Source of the DNA: an uncultured Pseudomonadota bacterium
GTDB taxonomy: Bacteria > Pseudomonadota > Gammaproteobacteria > Burkholderiales > SG8-41
NCBI GenBank assembly: GCA_946885605.1
Contig: CAMPGR010000014.1
Location: 1 to 45,556, forward strand
Length of the DNA stretch: 45,556 nt
Direction: 5' to 3'
The translations under genes were made by a program, and so were the position numbers. Positions 28,414 to 37,721 of the stretch are shown here, in pieces (the stretch's first letter is position 1; every line of letters begins with the position of its first letter). The notes beneath the pieces were generated by a model. It searched no databases. It was not told the DNA's origin and was given only the letters and a program-made list of their open reading frames with translations.

Positions 28414-29754
28414 TCAGGCGCCGGCAACGGTCATGCAATCGATCAGTACCGATCCGCACTGTCTCGAGCTGCGGCGCACGAAGTCGTTTCCGGCGGCGAG
28501 AATACCGCGAAACATCTCCTTGAGGTTTCCGGCGATCGTGATCTCCTGCACGGGGTACGCGATCGCGCCGTTCTCGACCCAGTATCCTGCCGCACCCCGC
28601 GAATAGTCTCCCGTCACGTTATTCACGCCCTGCCCCATGAGCTCCGTGACGAGCAGCCCGCGCCCCATCTTCCTCAAGAGCGCCGCGAAGTCCTCCCCGG
28701 TATCCTGGAGGATCAGGTTGTGGTTGCCGCCCGCATTGCCCGTCGAACGCAGGCCCAGCTTGCACGCGGAATAGGTGCCGAGAAAATAGCCCTGCACCAC
28801 CCCGGCGCTCACTACGTCGCGCGATCGCGTGGCGACCCCTTCGTCGTCGAACGGGGCGCTCGCGAGCCCTTTGGGGATGTGCGGCAGCTCGCTCACTTTC
28901 ACGTTCTGCGCGAAAACCTGCTTGCCGACGCTGTCGAGCAGGAACGATGAACGGCGATAGAGGTTTCCGCCGCTCACGGCCGAAACGAAATGCCCGAGGA
29001 GACTCGCCGCGACCGGCGCTTCGAACAACACGGGGACTTGCACGGTCGCGATCTTCCGCGCGCCGAGGCGCTTGATGGCGCGCTCGCCGGCGCGCCGGCC
29101 GACCACCTCCGCCGGCGGCAAGTCCGCCGGATCGCGGGCGGTCTCGTACCAGTCGTCGCGCTGCATGGCGTCGTTCTTTCCCGCAATGAGGGAACACCAC
29201 ACGCCATGGCGGGAACTCGGATAGCCGTTGAGAAATCCGAGCGTGTTGCCGTACGCGAACTGCGATTCCTGGGTGGAAACGGTTGCGCCCTCGGAATTGG
29301 TGATGCCGGGGTCCACCGCAAAGCCCGCCGACTCGCACGCTTTGGCGAGATCGATCGCGCGCTCCACCGGCAAGTCCCATCTGTGCCACAAATCAAGGTC
29401 CGGCACTTCGCGCGCGAGGAGATCCGGGTCGGCGAGGCCCGCGCAGTCGTCCGACGCGGTGAACTTGGCGATCGACAATGCGGCGTCCACGGTATCGCGC
29501 ATCGCCTTTGGAGAGAAATCGGACGTCGAGGCATGGCCACGCTGCTTGCCGATGTAGACGGTGACACCAATGCCTTTGTCGCGGTTGTACTCGATCGTCT
29601 CGACTTCTCCCTGTCGCACCGTGACTGTCTGGCCGAGGCCTTCGCTCACTTCGCTCTCGGCGGCGCTCGCGCCGCGTTCGTTCGCGTACTTGAGCACCTC
29701 GCTCGCAAGCTCTTTCAATCTGTCGAGGGAATAGGAAAAGTGCGTGTCGGGCAT
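28414..29754 (-). CDS. pmbA: TldE/PmbA metalloprotease subunit
   Basis: The 446-residue protein is the TldE (PmbA) partner of the TldD-TldE protease, which trims leader peptides of modified peptides and can degrade unfolded ones. Motifs are [20 protein letters not shown] at the N terminus, [19 protein letters not shown] and [20 protein letters not shown] near the C terminus. As expected for TldE it lacks the HExxxH zinc site carried by TldD. tldD is not in the window; it may lie left of the nitrilase gene. It is divergent from darP, a conserved pairing in proteobacteria. Confidence 0.96.
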   Translation of the reverse strand: MPDTHFSYSLDRLKELASEVLKYANERGASAAESEVSEGLGQTVTVRQGEVETIEYNRDKGIGVTVYIGKQRGHASTSDFSPKAMRDTVDAALSIAKFTASDDCAGLADPDLLAREVPDLDLWHRWDLPVERAIDLAKACESAGFAVDPGITNSEGATVSTQESQFAYGNTLGFLNGYPSSRHGVWCSLIAGKNDAMQRDDWYETARDPADLPPAEVVGRRAGERAIKRLGARKIATVQVPVLFEAPVAASLLGHFVSAVSGGNLYRRSSFLLDSVGKQVFAQNVKVSELPHIPKGLASAPFDDEGVATRSRDVVSAGVVQGYFLGTYSACKLGLRSTGNAGGNHNLILQDTGEDFAALLRKMGRGLLVTELMGQGVNNVTGDYSRGAAGYWVENGAIAYPVQEITIAGNLKEMFRGILAAGNDFVRRSSRQCGSVLIDCMTVAGA

Positions 29755-29846
29755 GAGCTGGGAATCCGGGGCACAACCGGCTGGCGGCGCCGGTTCAAGG
29801 TGCAGGAAAGGGCGTTATCATAGCAGTTCCGGCACCCGAGCGAATC

Positions 29847-30371
29847 ATGGTTTCCGACGACAGCCGCCCCAGCAAGACGCAACAGAAAAAATACATGCTG
29901 TCCCTGCAGGCGCTCGGTGCCGAGCTGGTTGCTCTGAACGACGCGCAGCTCGCTTCCATCGAGCTCCCCGACAACCTGCGCGACGCGGTGACCGCCGCGC
30001 GACGCATGACCCGGTTCGAAGCGCGTCGCCGTCAGCTGCAGTATATCGGGAAGCTCATGCGTTCCGTGGATCCCGGGCCGATCCGGGCGCGGCTCGATAT
30101 GTGGAAAGCCAGCTCGCGGGAGCACACGGTGCGGCTCCACCGGATCGAACGCTGGCGCGAGAACCTGCTCGCCGACGACTCCGCAGTCGCCGAATTCATC
30201 GCGGCGCATCCCCATGTGGACGCGCAGCAGCTGGGCGCGCTCCTGCGCAACGTTAGAAGCGAGCGCGCTGAAGGCAGGCCGCCCAAGAGTTATCGGGCGC
30301 TCTTTCAGTTCATAAGGGCAACACTCGAAGAGACAACGGAGGCACAACCGTTCCATGAGCAAGGTGAATGA
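29847..30371 (+). CDS. darP: Dual-action ribosome maturation protein DarP (YjgA, DUF615)
   Basis: The 174-residue, mostly helical basic protein has the DUF615 signature: SKTQQKKYMLSLQALGAEL, RMTRFEARRRQLQYIGKLMR and the C-terminal KSYRALFQFIRATLEE. DarP associates with late 50S precursors and helps 23S rRNA maturation. It is divergent from pmbA with 92 bp between the starts. Its 3' end overlaps the start of the MoaB/Mog gene by 17 bp. Confidence 0.95.
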   Translation: MVSDDSRPSKTQQKKYMLSLQALGAELVALNDAQLASIELPDNLRDAVTAARRMTRFEARRRQLQYIGKLMRSVDPGPIRARLDMWKASSREHTVRLHRIERWRENLLADDSAVAEFIAAHPHVDAQQLGALLRNVRSERAEGRPPKSYRALFQFIRATLEETTEAQPFHEQGE

Positions 30372-30951
30372 AGAGCTCCTGATCGGCCTCGTGTCGATTA
30401 GCGACCGCGCTGCCACCGGCGTGTATGAAGACCAGGGCATTCCGGCGTTGAAAGACTGGTTCACGCGAGCGCTGGCGACACCGTGGCGCATGGTGACGCG
30501 GCTCATACCGGATGAGCTCGAGCTGATTTCCGCCACACTGCGGCAACTGGTGGACGAAGAAGGCTGCCATCTCGTGCTGACCACCGGCGGCACGGGTCCC
30601 GCACCACGCGACGTCACGCCCGAGGCGACCCTGGTCGTCGCCGACAAGGTGATGCCGGGCTTCGGCGAGCAGATGCGGCAGGTGAGCTTGAAGTTCGTGC
30701 CCACCGCCATACTCTCGCGCCAGGTCGCCGTGGTGCGCAAGCGCGCGCTCATCATAAACCTTCCGGGACAGCCCAAGGCGATCCGGGAGACGCTGGAGGG
30801 CCTGAAGGACGAGGCGGGCAACACCGCGGTGAACGGGATCTTCTCCGCGGTGCCGTACTGCATCGATCTCATCGGCGGCCCCTACATCGAGACCCACGAG
30901 GCGGTCGTGAAAGCGTTTCGGCCCAAATCCGCGGTGAGGAAGAAAAGCTGA
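30355..30951 (+). CDS. mog: Molybdopterin adenylyltransferase (Mog/MoaB family)
   Basis: This 198-residue protein activates molybdopterin by adenylation before molybdenum insertion. Motifs are LIGLVSISDRAATGVYEDQG, VLTTGGTGPAPRDVTPEAT (the MPT-binding signature) and LIINLPGQPKAIRETLEG. The start overlaps darP by 17 bp, with an ACGGAGG-type site upstream. The size and N terminus fit Mog better than the shorter MoaB. The nonamer array 30952-30978 starts immediately after its stop codon. Confidence 0.93.
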   Translation: MSKVNEELLIGLVSISDRAATGVYEDQGIPALKDWFTRALATPWRMVTRLIPDELELISATLRQLVDEEGCHLVLTTGGTGPAPRDVTPEATLVVADKVMPGFGEQMRQVSLKFVPTAILSRQVAVVRKRALIINLPGQPKAIRETLEGLKDEAGNTAVNGIFSAVPYCIDLIGGPYIETHEAVVKAFRPKSAVRKKS

Positions 30952-30978
30952 GACGCGAAGGACGCAAAGCAGCAAAAG
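30952..30978. repeat. Nonamer repeat array after mog
   Basis: GACGCGAAG, GACGCAAAG and CAGCAAAAG follow each other directly. The first two units are identical to the first two units of the array at 42674. It begins at the base after the mog stop codon. Confidence 0.6.
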
Positions 30979-30990
30979 GATATCAATGAC

Positions 30991-31671
30991 ATGAGCGAAC
31001 AGTTGCTCGAGGCGATCGAAATCGAAACGGGCCGCAATCCCGATGCGGGTGTCATATGGATGCACGGTCTCGGCGCCGACGGAAACGATTTTGTGCCGAT
31101 CGTGCGCGAACTGGACCTGCAAGCGGCGGGTCCGGTCCGGTTCGTTTTCCCCCACGCGCCAATGCGCCCCGTGACGATCAACAACGGCTACGTGATGCGG
31201 GCGTGGTACGACGTCACGTACGGCGATCTGGAAGGCAGGTCGCGGAGTCCCGATGAAGCCGGCGTGCGCGCTTCCGAAAAGGCCATCGCGAGGCTCGTGG
31301 AGCGCGAAATCAAGCGCGGTATCGCAGCGAGTCGCATCGTCCTGGCGGGATTCTCCCAGGGGGGAGCAATCGCGTTGGAGACCGGTCTGCGGTATGCCGA
31401 GCGGCTTGCGGGCGTGATGGCGCTTTCGACTTATCTGCCGCTTGCCGAGTCGCTCCCGCAGGAAGCCGCGGCGGCCAACCTGCGCACGCCCCTATTCATG
31501 GCGCACGGCACCGAAGATCCGGTGGTACCCTACGCCATGGGGTCCGCTTCGCGCGATCTTCTGCGGGGAATGGGCTACGAGGTGGAATGGCACGAATATC
31601 CGATGCCGCATTCCGTGTGTCTCGAAGAGATACGCGACATCTCGAACTGGCTCGAAAGGACACTCGCTTAG
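30991..31671 (+). CDS. Carboxylesterase/acyl-protein thioesterase-like hydrolase
   Basis: The 226-residue protein is an alpha/beta hydrolase of the phospholipase/carboxylesterase (APT1-like) family. The oxyanion region is IWMHGLGADGNDF, the nucleophile is Ser122 in GFSQGGAIALE, the acid is in HGTEDPVVPY and the His in YPMPHSVCLEEI. It should cleave carboxylic esters of short to medium chains; the true substrate is unknown. It lies 39 bp after mog, separated by the nonamer array, and is followed by a long palindrome that could serve as the transcription end. Confidence 0.93.
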   Translation: MSEQLLEAIEIETGRNPDAGVIWMHGLGADGNDFVPIVRELDLQAAGPVRFVFPHAPMRPVTINNGYVMRAWYDVTYGDLEGRSRSPDEAGVRASEKAIARLVEREIKRGIAASRIVLAGFSQGGAIALETGLRYAERLAGVMALSTYLPLAESLPQEAAAANLRTPLFMAHGTEDPVVPYAMGSASRDLLRGMGYEVEWHEYPMPHSVCLEEIRDISNWLERTLA

Positions 31672-31672
31672 G

Positions 31673-31768
31673 CCGCTTGGGGGACAGACCACCAAGGCGT
31701 CTTAGCTCTCGCTTAGGGGACAGACCACTAACAGAGCCTTAGCGGTCTGTCCCCTAAGGTTCTAAGGT
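31673..31768. repeat. REP-like palindromic element with GGGGACAGACC cores
   Basis: Arms CTTAGGGGACAGACC (31712-31726) and GGTCTGTCCCCTAAG (31744-31758) are a perfect 15-bp inverted repeat with a 17-nt loop. A further GGGGGACAGACC copy lies at about 31679-31690. The element fills the space between the esterase and the convergent PilZ gene. GGGGACAGACC cores of this kind are known from REP sequences linked to REP-associated tyrosine transposases; no such transposase gene is in the window. Confidence 0.75.
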
Positions 31769-33307
31769 CTAGTGCAGCGCGCGCAGTATCGCGAAGCGTA
31801 TCACTTCGTAATGCGGGCCGCGCTCGATGGTTTCCTGCGCCCGTAGCAGGTAGGTCGCGTCGTCCAAGGTCATTTCCACGTTTTCGCTGACGTCGAGGAG
31901 GTCCTTGGCGACCGCGATGTCGACGTCGTTCCGCCCTTCGAGTTTCGATACCAGCAGCACGCCGTTGCATGGCGGAAGGGAATCCGTCCCGAACGCCGCA
32001 CCAGCCGGCTGGCGCAGCTTGACGAGTGTCGCCGCCTGCGTGAGCAGTTGCACGCCGACACGCTGCTGTTGCTGCTCGGTCCTCGCCACGCGCCGGATCA
32101 CACCGACGCGCCAGTCGCGGAAGGTCTCGCCTTCGACGCCGATCAGGCTCCCCACTTCGACCCAGTCGCCGGCTACCGAAGGGATCACCGCGCCGTAGCC
32201 GCCATCGCTCATATCCTCGACGATCCAGCTTTCGGCGGCCTGCCGGTGTGTGAAGTCGAGCGAGTCGTTGTAGGCGAATTCGAGCGAAGCGATGATTTCC
32301 TTGAGGCCCGGCACGACGGTCACCCTGCCGGCCGCCCTGCGCCGCTCGTAGCGCCGCGACTGCGTCTTGCCCGCCCAGTCCTGCTCGAGATGCTTGAGCA
32401 GCGCGAGGACCACCTCGTCGCCGTAGTTGCCGTTGAGATCGAGCCCTTCCGGAAGCGTGCGCGTATAGGCGATATGGGCTTTGAGTTGCTCCAGTTCGTG
32501 AAGCGCGCCGCCCGCCCCGAAATAGCGGACGCTCGCGCGTCGCGGCGGCTCGCGCACCAGCCGCACGGGAGCCTTCGGATCGCCGAGGTCGATCCAGTGG
32601 GTGCACCCTGGATCCGGCTTGTCGTCAATCACGAAAAAGCCCGCAAAATGCGCCACCAGCCGCGTCGCGAGGTCCTGCGATCCCGGCTGCAGGCTGTCGG
32701 TGGCCGATGCAGCGAGCATGAGCGCCTTCAGATATTCCTGTTTCGCGGTGCCGCTGCCGCTCGAGCCGGGATAGACGGCGACGGGCTCCGTGGCGTATCC
32801 CTTTTCCTCGGCGCTCCCGTAGAGCCGCGCCATGTCGGTCCACACGCGCGGCTCGGTGAGTTCATAGCGGAGCAGCGCCCATCGCAGCTGCTGTCGCAGC
32901 GCCCGCAAGCCGCGTCCCACGAATATCGGCACGCTGGCCTTCGTCGCGGCCCCGCCCTTCTCCGCTTCGCGAAAGCACGCCATATACCCCTCGCCCAGCT
33001 CGCGCCAGAAGTTGTAAGCGCTGCTCCAGAGCGTCTGCTCGTGCGACTTCTTGTGACGGGGCGTTGCGAGGTACTCGACGAGAAGGGCGTGCTCGTGCGT
33101 GCGCGAGGCGCCATCGAGCAGGTCGAGGTTGCGCAAACGCTGGTCGAGCTTGCCCTCGTCCAGCCTGCGCACTTCCTGGAGCTGTTTCGTGATCTGCTGG
33201 AGGGCTTCTGCGCTGTCGTCCGCGGGCAGGTTCGCAATGACCGACTGCAAGGCGGCGCCGTTTGCCACGGGCTGTTCGGGCTTGTTGCGTCCAAACCAGC
33301 TGATCAA
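31769..33307 (-). CDS. PilZ-domain protein with large N-terminal region
   Basis: From a TTG at 33307 the protein has about 512 residues. GGGGAGGGAGCGAT directly precedes this TTG, and LISWFGRNKPEQP is a plausible N terminus; an upstream in-frame start lacks such support. Most of the protein is a long helical region of unknown function. A PilZ domain follows: basic RRYERRR about residue 317 and DMSDGGYG (DxSxxG) about residue 363, the two motifs used to bind c-di-GMP. A C-terminal region of about 100 residues follows. A c-di-GMP effector role is likely; its partner is unknown. It is 118 bp downstream of the MFS gene on the same strand. Confidence 0.8.
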   Translation of the reverse strand: MISWFGRNKPEQPVANGAALQSVIANLPADDSAEALQQITKQLQEVRRLDEGKLDQRLRNLDLLDGASRTHEHALLVEYLATPRHKKSHEQTLWSSAYNFWRELGEGYMACFREAEKGGAATKASVPIFVGRGLRALRQQLRWALLRYELTEPRVWTDMARLYGSAEEKGYATEPVAVYPGSSGSGTAKQEYLKALMLAASATDSLQPGSQDLATRLVAHFAGFFVIDDKPDPGCTHWIDLGDPKAPVRLVREPPRRASVRYFGAGGALHELEQLKAHIAYTRTLPEGLDLNGNYGDEVVLALLKHLEQDWAGKTQSRRYERRRAAGRVTVVPGLKEIIASLEFAYNDSLDFTHRQAAESWIVEDMSDGGYGAVIPSVAGDWVEVGSLIGVEGETFRDWRVGVIRRVARTEQQQQRVGVQLLTQAATLVKLRQPAGAAFGTDSLPPCNGVLLVSKLEGRNDVDIAVAKDLLDVSENVEMTLDDATYLLRAQETIERGPHYEVIRFAILRALH

Positions 33308-33425
33308 ATCGCTCCCTCCCCGGAAAATCGGCGCTGCGCCCTCGATCTTGCAGGCGCGATTGTAGCCAAAAAGCACGCCTGGAGATAGAAAACGGCGCTT
33401 CGGCTGCGGTCGAAGCGCGTTTGTT

Positions 33426-34751
33426 TTACTGTGCCCCGTCTGCGCCTCGAAGCGCCGCACGGCGGCCACGTGCCGCATCGACCGTTACAACGATTGCAAT
33501 ACCGACGATGAAATAGCTCCCGGTGACGAGAATCGCGGTTCGATGGTCACCGCCCGACGCCCACGTGACCGCGCCATAAGTCACCGGACCGAGGATGGAA
33601 GAAAGCTTCACCGCGAGTCCCCACAGCCCAAAAAACTCCGCCGCGCGCCCCGGGGGGCTGAGATAGCCGACGAGCGCGCGCCCGGCCGATTGGCTGGAGC
33701 CGAGACAGAGTCCGGCGAGATTCGCCGCCACCCAGAAGAGCGCTGCATCACGCGCTGACCACGCAAGGACGACGGTAAGCAGCCATCCGATCAGCGTCAG
33801 CACGATCGTCGCGACGTGGCCGATACGGTCCTGGATGTGGCCGAAGAAGAACGCTCCGAGCGCCGCGGTGACGTTCACGACCAGAACGAGCACGAGGGTG
33901 TCGCTCGTGGTGAAGCCCATCGCCTGCTGGGCATAGATGGCGGCGAGCGCGACGACAGCCTGGATGCCGGCCTGATAGAACACGAGGCAGACGAGGAAAC
34001 GCCCGAAATCGGCGTAGCGGCGCGCGTGGCGCAGCGTATCCTTGAGCCGCGAAAAGGCTGTCGTTGCGATGCCTGCCTCGCCGCTCGCGACCCGCACGAC
34101 ACGCTCGCGAAGGAGAAGAAATGTGGGCAGGCTGGCAAGCGCAAAGATCGCGGCGGTAATGAGCATCGTGCCGGGAACGAAATCAGCAGCGCTCGCCCCA
34201 CGTGCCTGGGCCGCACTGACATAAGCGAGGCTCGCGCCCAGGCTCACAAGTCCGCCAACGTAGCCCAGGCTCCAGCCCCAGCCGGAAATGCGGCCCAGCG
34301 CTTCCTCCCGCCCGATCTCCGGCAGAAAGGCCGCGATCAGGCTTTCACCGCTGCCGAAGAAGAAGCTCGACAGGGCCACCAGCGCAACCGCGAGGGCGAC
34401 GTCGCCGCGTCCGGTGAGCGCGAGCGCTGCTGTAAAGAGCACGCAGCCGATGGTGGTGAGGGCGAGCAGCTTTTTCTTCCCCGCGCGCGCGTCCGCATAC
34501 GCGCCCAGCGCCGGCGCGCTCGCCATGACGAGCACGTTCGAAAGCGCGAGTGCCGCGGTCCACGCAAATGTCGCCCACGGCGCGTTGCCGGCTATTTCGG
34601 TGACGAAGTAAGCATTGAAGACGGCAGTGATGACGACCGTCGTGTATCCGGAATTGGCGAAGTCGTACATCGCCCACGCCCACAGTTCGCGGCGGCGAAC
34701 GCCCGGCGCGAGGCTCGCTGCGAGGCTGCGCTCCGAGGGCCGAGAACTCAC
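33426..34751 (-). CDS. MFS transporter of the UMF1 (Atg22-like) family
   Basis: The 441-residue protein has about 12 hydrophobic segments. The opening ELWAWAMYDFANSGYTTVVIT is the hallmark of the UMF1/Atg22-like group of the major facilitator superfamily, and LIAAFLPEIG, WGWSLGYVGGL and SSQSAGRALVGYLSPPG are further conserved stretches. Substrates of bacterial UMF1 proteins are not established; amino-acid or metabolite export is possible. The start is a GTG at 34751. It is divergent from the small DUF3096-type gene. Confidence 0.9.
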   Translation of the reverse strand: MSSRPSERSLAASLAPGVRRRELWAWAMYDFANSGYTTVVITAVFNAYFVTEIAGNAPWATFAWTAALALSNVLVMASAPALGAYADARAGKKKLLALTTIGCVLFTAALALTGRGDVALAVALVALSSFFFGSGESLIAAFLPEIGREEALGRISGWGWSLGYVGGLVSLGASLAYVSAAQARGASAADFVPGTMLITAAIFALASLPTFLLLRERVVRVASGEAGIATTAFSRLKDTLRHARRYADFGRFLVCLVFYQAGIQAVVALAAIYAQQAMGFTTSDTLVLVLVVNVTAALGAFFFGHIQDRIGHVATIVLTLIGWLLTVVLAWSARDAALFWVAANLAGLCLGSSQSAGRALVGYLSPPGRAAEFFGLWGLAVKLSSILGPVTYGAVTWASGGDHRTAILVTGSYFIVGIAIVVTVDAARGRRAALRGADGAQ

Positions 34752-34787
34752 CGCACAGCCACGTGTCGAACGTCGGTTAACATTCCG

Positions 34788-34816
34788 TTGACATTCCTGA
34801 CACGCAGTCCACTTTA
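34788..34816 (+). promoter_or_regulatory. Possible promoter of the DUF3096-type gene
   Basis: A perfect TTGACA lies at 34788-34793, and ACTTTA or TTTACC follows at a 17-19 nt spacing as a poor -10. ACATTCC occurs twice here, 11 bp apart. The start codon is 16 bp further on. Only the -35 match is strong. Confidence 0.3.
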
Positions 34817-34831
34817 CCTAAGGAAATCGGC

Positions 34832-34969
34832 ATGAACGTGACACTCAGCATCGGCCCGTTGCTCTCGCTCATTGCAGGCATACTGATCCTCATCATGCCG
34901 CGGCTGCTCAACTTCATCGTCGCCATCTATCTCATCATCATAGGGATACTCGGCCTGATCGGGAGGTAA
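34832..34969 (+). CDS. DUF3096-type small membrane protein
   Basis: This 45-residue protein begins MNVTLSIGPLLSLIAGILIL and continues with MPRLLNFIVAIYLIIIGIL, giving two hydrophobic segments joined by a Pro-Arg turn, as in DUF3096 proteins. AAGGA lies 7 nt before the ATG. No function is known for the family. It stands alone between a divergent MFS gene and a convergent permease gene whose stop is 6 bp away. Confidence 0.88.
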   Translation: MNVTLSIGPLLSLIAGILILIMPRLLNFIVAIYLIIIGILGLIGR

Positions 34970-34975
34970 CGCGCG

Positions 34976-35758
34976 CTAGAGCGGTTCGGTCTCGCTCTGC
35001 GCCGGCCGCCACACGAGGAGCCGCCGTTCGGCCACGGTAACGAGCGCATCGAGCGCGAGCGCGAAGCCCGTCAGCACCAGTATGCCGGCGAATACCGTGT
35101 TGATGTCGAACACCGATTCAGCCTGCAGGATGAGGTAGCCTACACCCGCGGCCGAGCCGAGATATTCGCCGACCACCGCGCCAACGAACGCCATGCCGAC
35201 GGAGGTGTGCAGGCTGGAGAACACCCAGCTTGTCGCCGAAGGAAGGTACACCGTGCGCAACAACTGCTGTGAACTTGCACCCAGCATGCGCGCATTGTTA
35301 AGCACGACCGGGCTCACTTCCTTCACGCCCTGGTAGACATTGAAGAAGACGATGAAGAAGACGAGCGTTACGCCGAGGGCGACTTTCGACAACATGCCGA
35401 GCCCGAACCATACGGCGAAGATCGGCGCAAGAATCACGCGCGGCATGGAATTGAGCGCCTTGATGTAGGGGTCGAGCAGCGCCGATGCGGTAGGGCTCAA
35501 CGCGAGCCACAGGCCGATGACGAGACCGAGTAATGTCCCGGCGACGAAAGCGAGCGCGGTCTCGGCGAGCGTGATGGCGAGATGCATGTAGATCTTGCCC
35601 GAGGCGAACCACTCCCAGATCTTCTCCAGCACGACGAGCGGGCGGCCGAAGAAAAACGGCGGCAGGATCGCGGTTGCGGTGAGGACGTGCCACGTCGCGA
35701 AGACCGCGATCAGCAGCAGGAATTGATACACCCTCAACTTCTGGCGCTGCCCCAACAC
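34976..35758 (-). CDS. ABC transporter permease (SsuC/TauC-like)
   Basis: The 260-residue protein has about six transmembrane segments and the binding-protein-dependent permease EAA-like loop NNARMLGASSQQLLRTVYLPSA. It resembles permeases for sulfonates, taurine, nitrate and pyrimidine precursors. It is the last gene of a four-gene set (CoA-transferase, binding protein, ATPase, permease) and 33 bp downstream of the ATPase. Substrate cannot be told from the permease alone. Confidence 0.93.
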   Translation of the reverse strand: MLGQRQKLRVYQFLLLIAVFATWHVLTATAILPPFFFGRPLVVLEKIWEWFASGKIYMHLAITLAETALAFVAGTLLGLVIGLWLALSPTASALLDPYIKALNSMPRVILAPIFAVWFGLGMLSKVALGVTLVFFIVFFNVYQGVKEVSPVVLNNARMLGASSQQLLRTVYLPSATSWVFSSLHTSVGMAFVGAVVGEYLGSAAGVGYLILQAESVFDINTVFAGILVLTGFALALDALVTVAERRLLVWRPAQSETEPL

Positions 35759-35791
35759 CCTACCTCCCTCCTTGATCTGTGGGCCCGTCTA

Positions 35792-36601
35792 CTACGCCTG
35801 GCTCCTGACGTAGCCTTTCATCACCTCGTCGCGCATGGCGTGCCAGATCTCGCGATGCAGGGCGATGAAGCCCGGCGTGAGCCGCACCTCGGCAACGTCG
35901 CGCGGGCGCGCAAGGCCTATCGCGTATTGCCCGATCGGATGCGTCTCCGGGCCTGCCGAGAGCACCACCACGCGGTCGGAAAGCGCGATCGCTTCCTCGA
36001 GGTCGTGCGTGATGAAGACGACCGACTTGCGATCGGCCGACCACAGGTCGAGGAGCTCGTTCTCCATCAGCTGGCGCGTCTGCACGTCCAGCGCGGAGAA
36101 CGGCTCGTCCATGAGCAGGATGTCCGGATCGAGTATGAGCGTCTGCGCGAGCGCCACGCGCTTCTTCATCCCGCCCGAAAGTTGGTGCGGATAGCGATGG
36201 CCATGACCGGAGAGGCCGACGCGGGCAAGCCATTCCTGCGCCCGGTCGTGCGCCTCGGCTTTCGGCGTGCCTCGATAGCGCAGGCCGATTGCGACGTTCT
36301 CCAGCGCGTTGAGCCAGGGAAGGAGCGCGTCGGCCTGAAAGAGATAACCGGCATGGCGATTGAGCCCGCCGAGCGCGCGCCCGAACACCGTTACGCGGCC
36401 ATCCGAGGGCATGAGGAGCCCCGCTGCGACATTGAGGAGCGTCGATTTGCCGCAGCCGGTGGGGCCGACCACCGACACGAATTCGCCGCGCGCGACTTCG
36501 AGCGTCGTGTCGCGCACCGCGGTGTACGCGGGGCCGCCGGCGCTGCGCGGTGCAAACGCTACGGTGATGTTCTCGAGCGCCAGCGCCGCTTGATCCGTCA
36601 C
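35792..36601 (-). CDS. ABC transporter ATP-binding protein (SsuB/TauB-like)
   Basis: The 269-residue ATPase has Walker A GPTGCGKSTLLN, the signature LSGGMKKRVALAQ and Walker B DPDILLMDEPFSALD, followed by a switch His in VFITHDLEEA. It energises the adjacent permease. It lies 8 bp downstream of the binding-protein gene, so the two are co-transcribed. Sequence features match the nitrate/sulfonate/taurine group. Confidence 0.96.
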   Translation of the reverse strand: MTDQAALALENITVAFAPRSAGGPAYTAVRDTTLEVARGEFVSVVGPTGCGKSTLLNVAAGLLMPSDGRVTVFGRALGGLNRHAGYLFQADALLPWLNALENVAIGLRYRGTPKAEAHDRAQEWLARVGLSGHGHRYPHQLSGGMKKRVALAQTLILDPDILLMDEPFSALDVQTRQLMENELLDLWSADRKSVVFITHDLEEAIALSDRVVVLSAGPETHPIGQYAIGLARPRDVAEVRLTPGFIALHREIWHAMRDEVMKGYVRSQA

Positions 36602-36609
36602 GTGAGGCG

Positions 36610-37638
36610 CTACTTCTTGCCGTACTTGGCGAGGGCGCGCTCGACGAAGCGGTTGTCGAAGGTCGCCGCGAGATCGATCTTCGCCTTCTGCACTTCGGGG
36701 ACGAACGCGTGGAGCACCTTGTGGACGTTTTGCGCGCCCTCGATCGAGAAACGGCCGTCCGGCGAAAATCCTTCCCTGTTCTTCTGCAGCCCGGCTTTGT
36801 AGAGCGCGAGGTCATCGCCGTAGTACTCCCTGGGCACCGTCGCAACAACCTCATCGACGCTCGCTGTACGGAGCCACAGCGCCGCGCGCACCATCGCATT
36901 CACCACCGCCTGAGTGCTATTGGGACGCTTCTTCACCCACTCCACCGGCGCATAGATGCAGCCGGCGTGATAGGCGCCACCATAAACGTCCTGCATGCCC
37001 TTGTCCGTTCGCGTATCGACCGCGACGACGATGTCTCCGTCCTTTTCGAGCTTGGTGATCACCGGATCGAGATTCGATATCGCATCCACTGCGCCCTTCT
37101 TCATGGCGGCAACTGCGCCGGCGGAAGCGCCGACGCCGATGGCAGCAATGTCGTCGGCCTCGAGGCCGTTCTTCACGAGCAGGTTCTGCACGGCCATGTG
37201 CGTGCTCGACCCCGGCGCCGTCACCCCGATCTTCCAGCCCTTCAAATCCTTCGGTGACTTGTACTGTGCGGCCTTCGATTTGTGCACTGCGAGCACGATG
37301 CCGTTGTAGCGGCCCTGCAAGGCCACCGCGACAATGGCCTGGCCCTTCGCCTGCATGTTGATGGTGTGCTCGTAAGCGCCGGAGACGATATCGGCGCTCC
37401 CGCCGACCATCGCCTGCAACGCCTTGGCGCCCCCCGGGAAATCGACGATTTGAACATCGAGCCCTTCGTCCCTGAAGTAGCCTTTGCGCTCGGCGATGGT
37501 GAGCGGCAGGTAATAAAAGAGATTCTTGCCGCCCACCGCGAGCGTAATCTGTTTTTTCTCCAGCGCCTGTGCGGACGCATGCGGCACCATGGCGAAGGCA
37601 ACGAGCGCCGCAGCGACGCGAATCCAATTCACGAACAT
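36610..37638 (-). CDS. ABC transporter substrate-binding protein (NMT1/THI5-like)
   Basis: The 342-residue periplasmic protein has a signal peptide (residues 1-23; cleavage probably after HASA). The mature part is of the NMT1/THI5-SsuA type: ITLAVGGKNLFYYLPLTIAE, GYFRDEGLDVQIVDFPGG, ADIVSGAYEHTI, GWKIGVTAPGSSTHM. Relatives bind sulfonates, nitrate, pyrimidine precursors or aromatic acids. The ligand is not predictable here. It is 83 bp downstream of a CoA-transferase gene on the same strand, so a carboxylic-acid ligand is possible (inference). Confidence 0.94.
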   Translation of the reverse strand: MFVNWIRVAAALVAFAMVPHASAQALEKKQITLAVGGKNLFYYLPLTIAERKGYFRDEGLDVQIVDFPGGAKALQAMVGGSADIVSGAYEHTINMQAKGQAIVAVALQGRYNGIVLAVHKSKAAQYKSPKDLKGWKIGVTAPGSSTHMAVQNLLVKNGLEADDIAAIGVGASAGAVAAMKKGAVDAISNLDPVITKLEKDGDIVVAVDTRTDKGMQDVYGGAYHAGCIYAPVEWVKKRPNSTQAVVNAMVRAALWLRTASVDEVVATVPREYYGDDLALYKAGLQKNREGFSPDGRFSIEGAQNVHKVLHAFVPEVQKAKIDLAATFDNRFVERALAKYGKK

Positions 37639-37721
37639 CGAACCCTCCTTCTCTCTTTTGTCTTCATTCTATCAAGCAGGCTTCCGCGCTCGTGCGTTTC
37701 TATCCCGCGCGGAGCCTCAAT

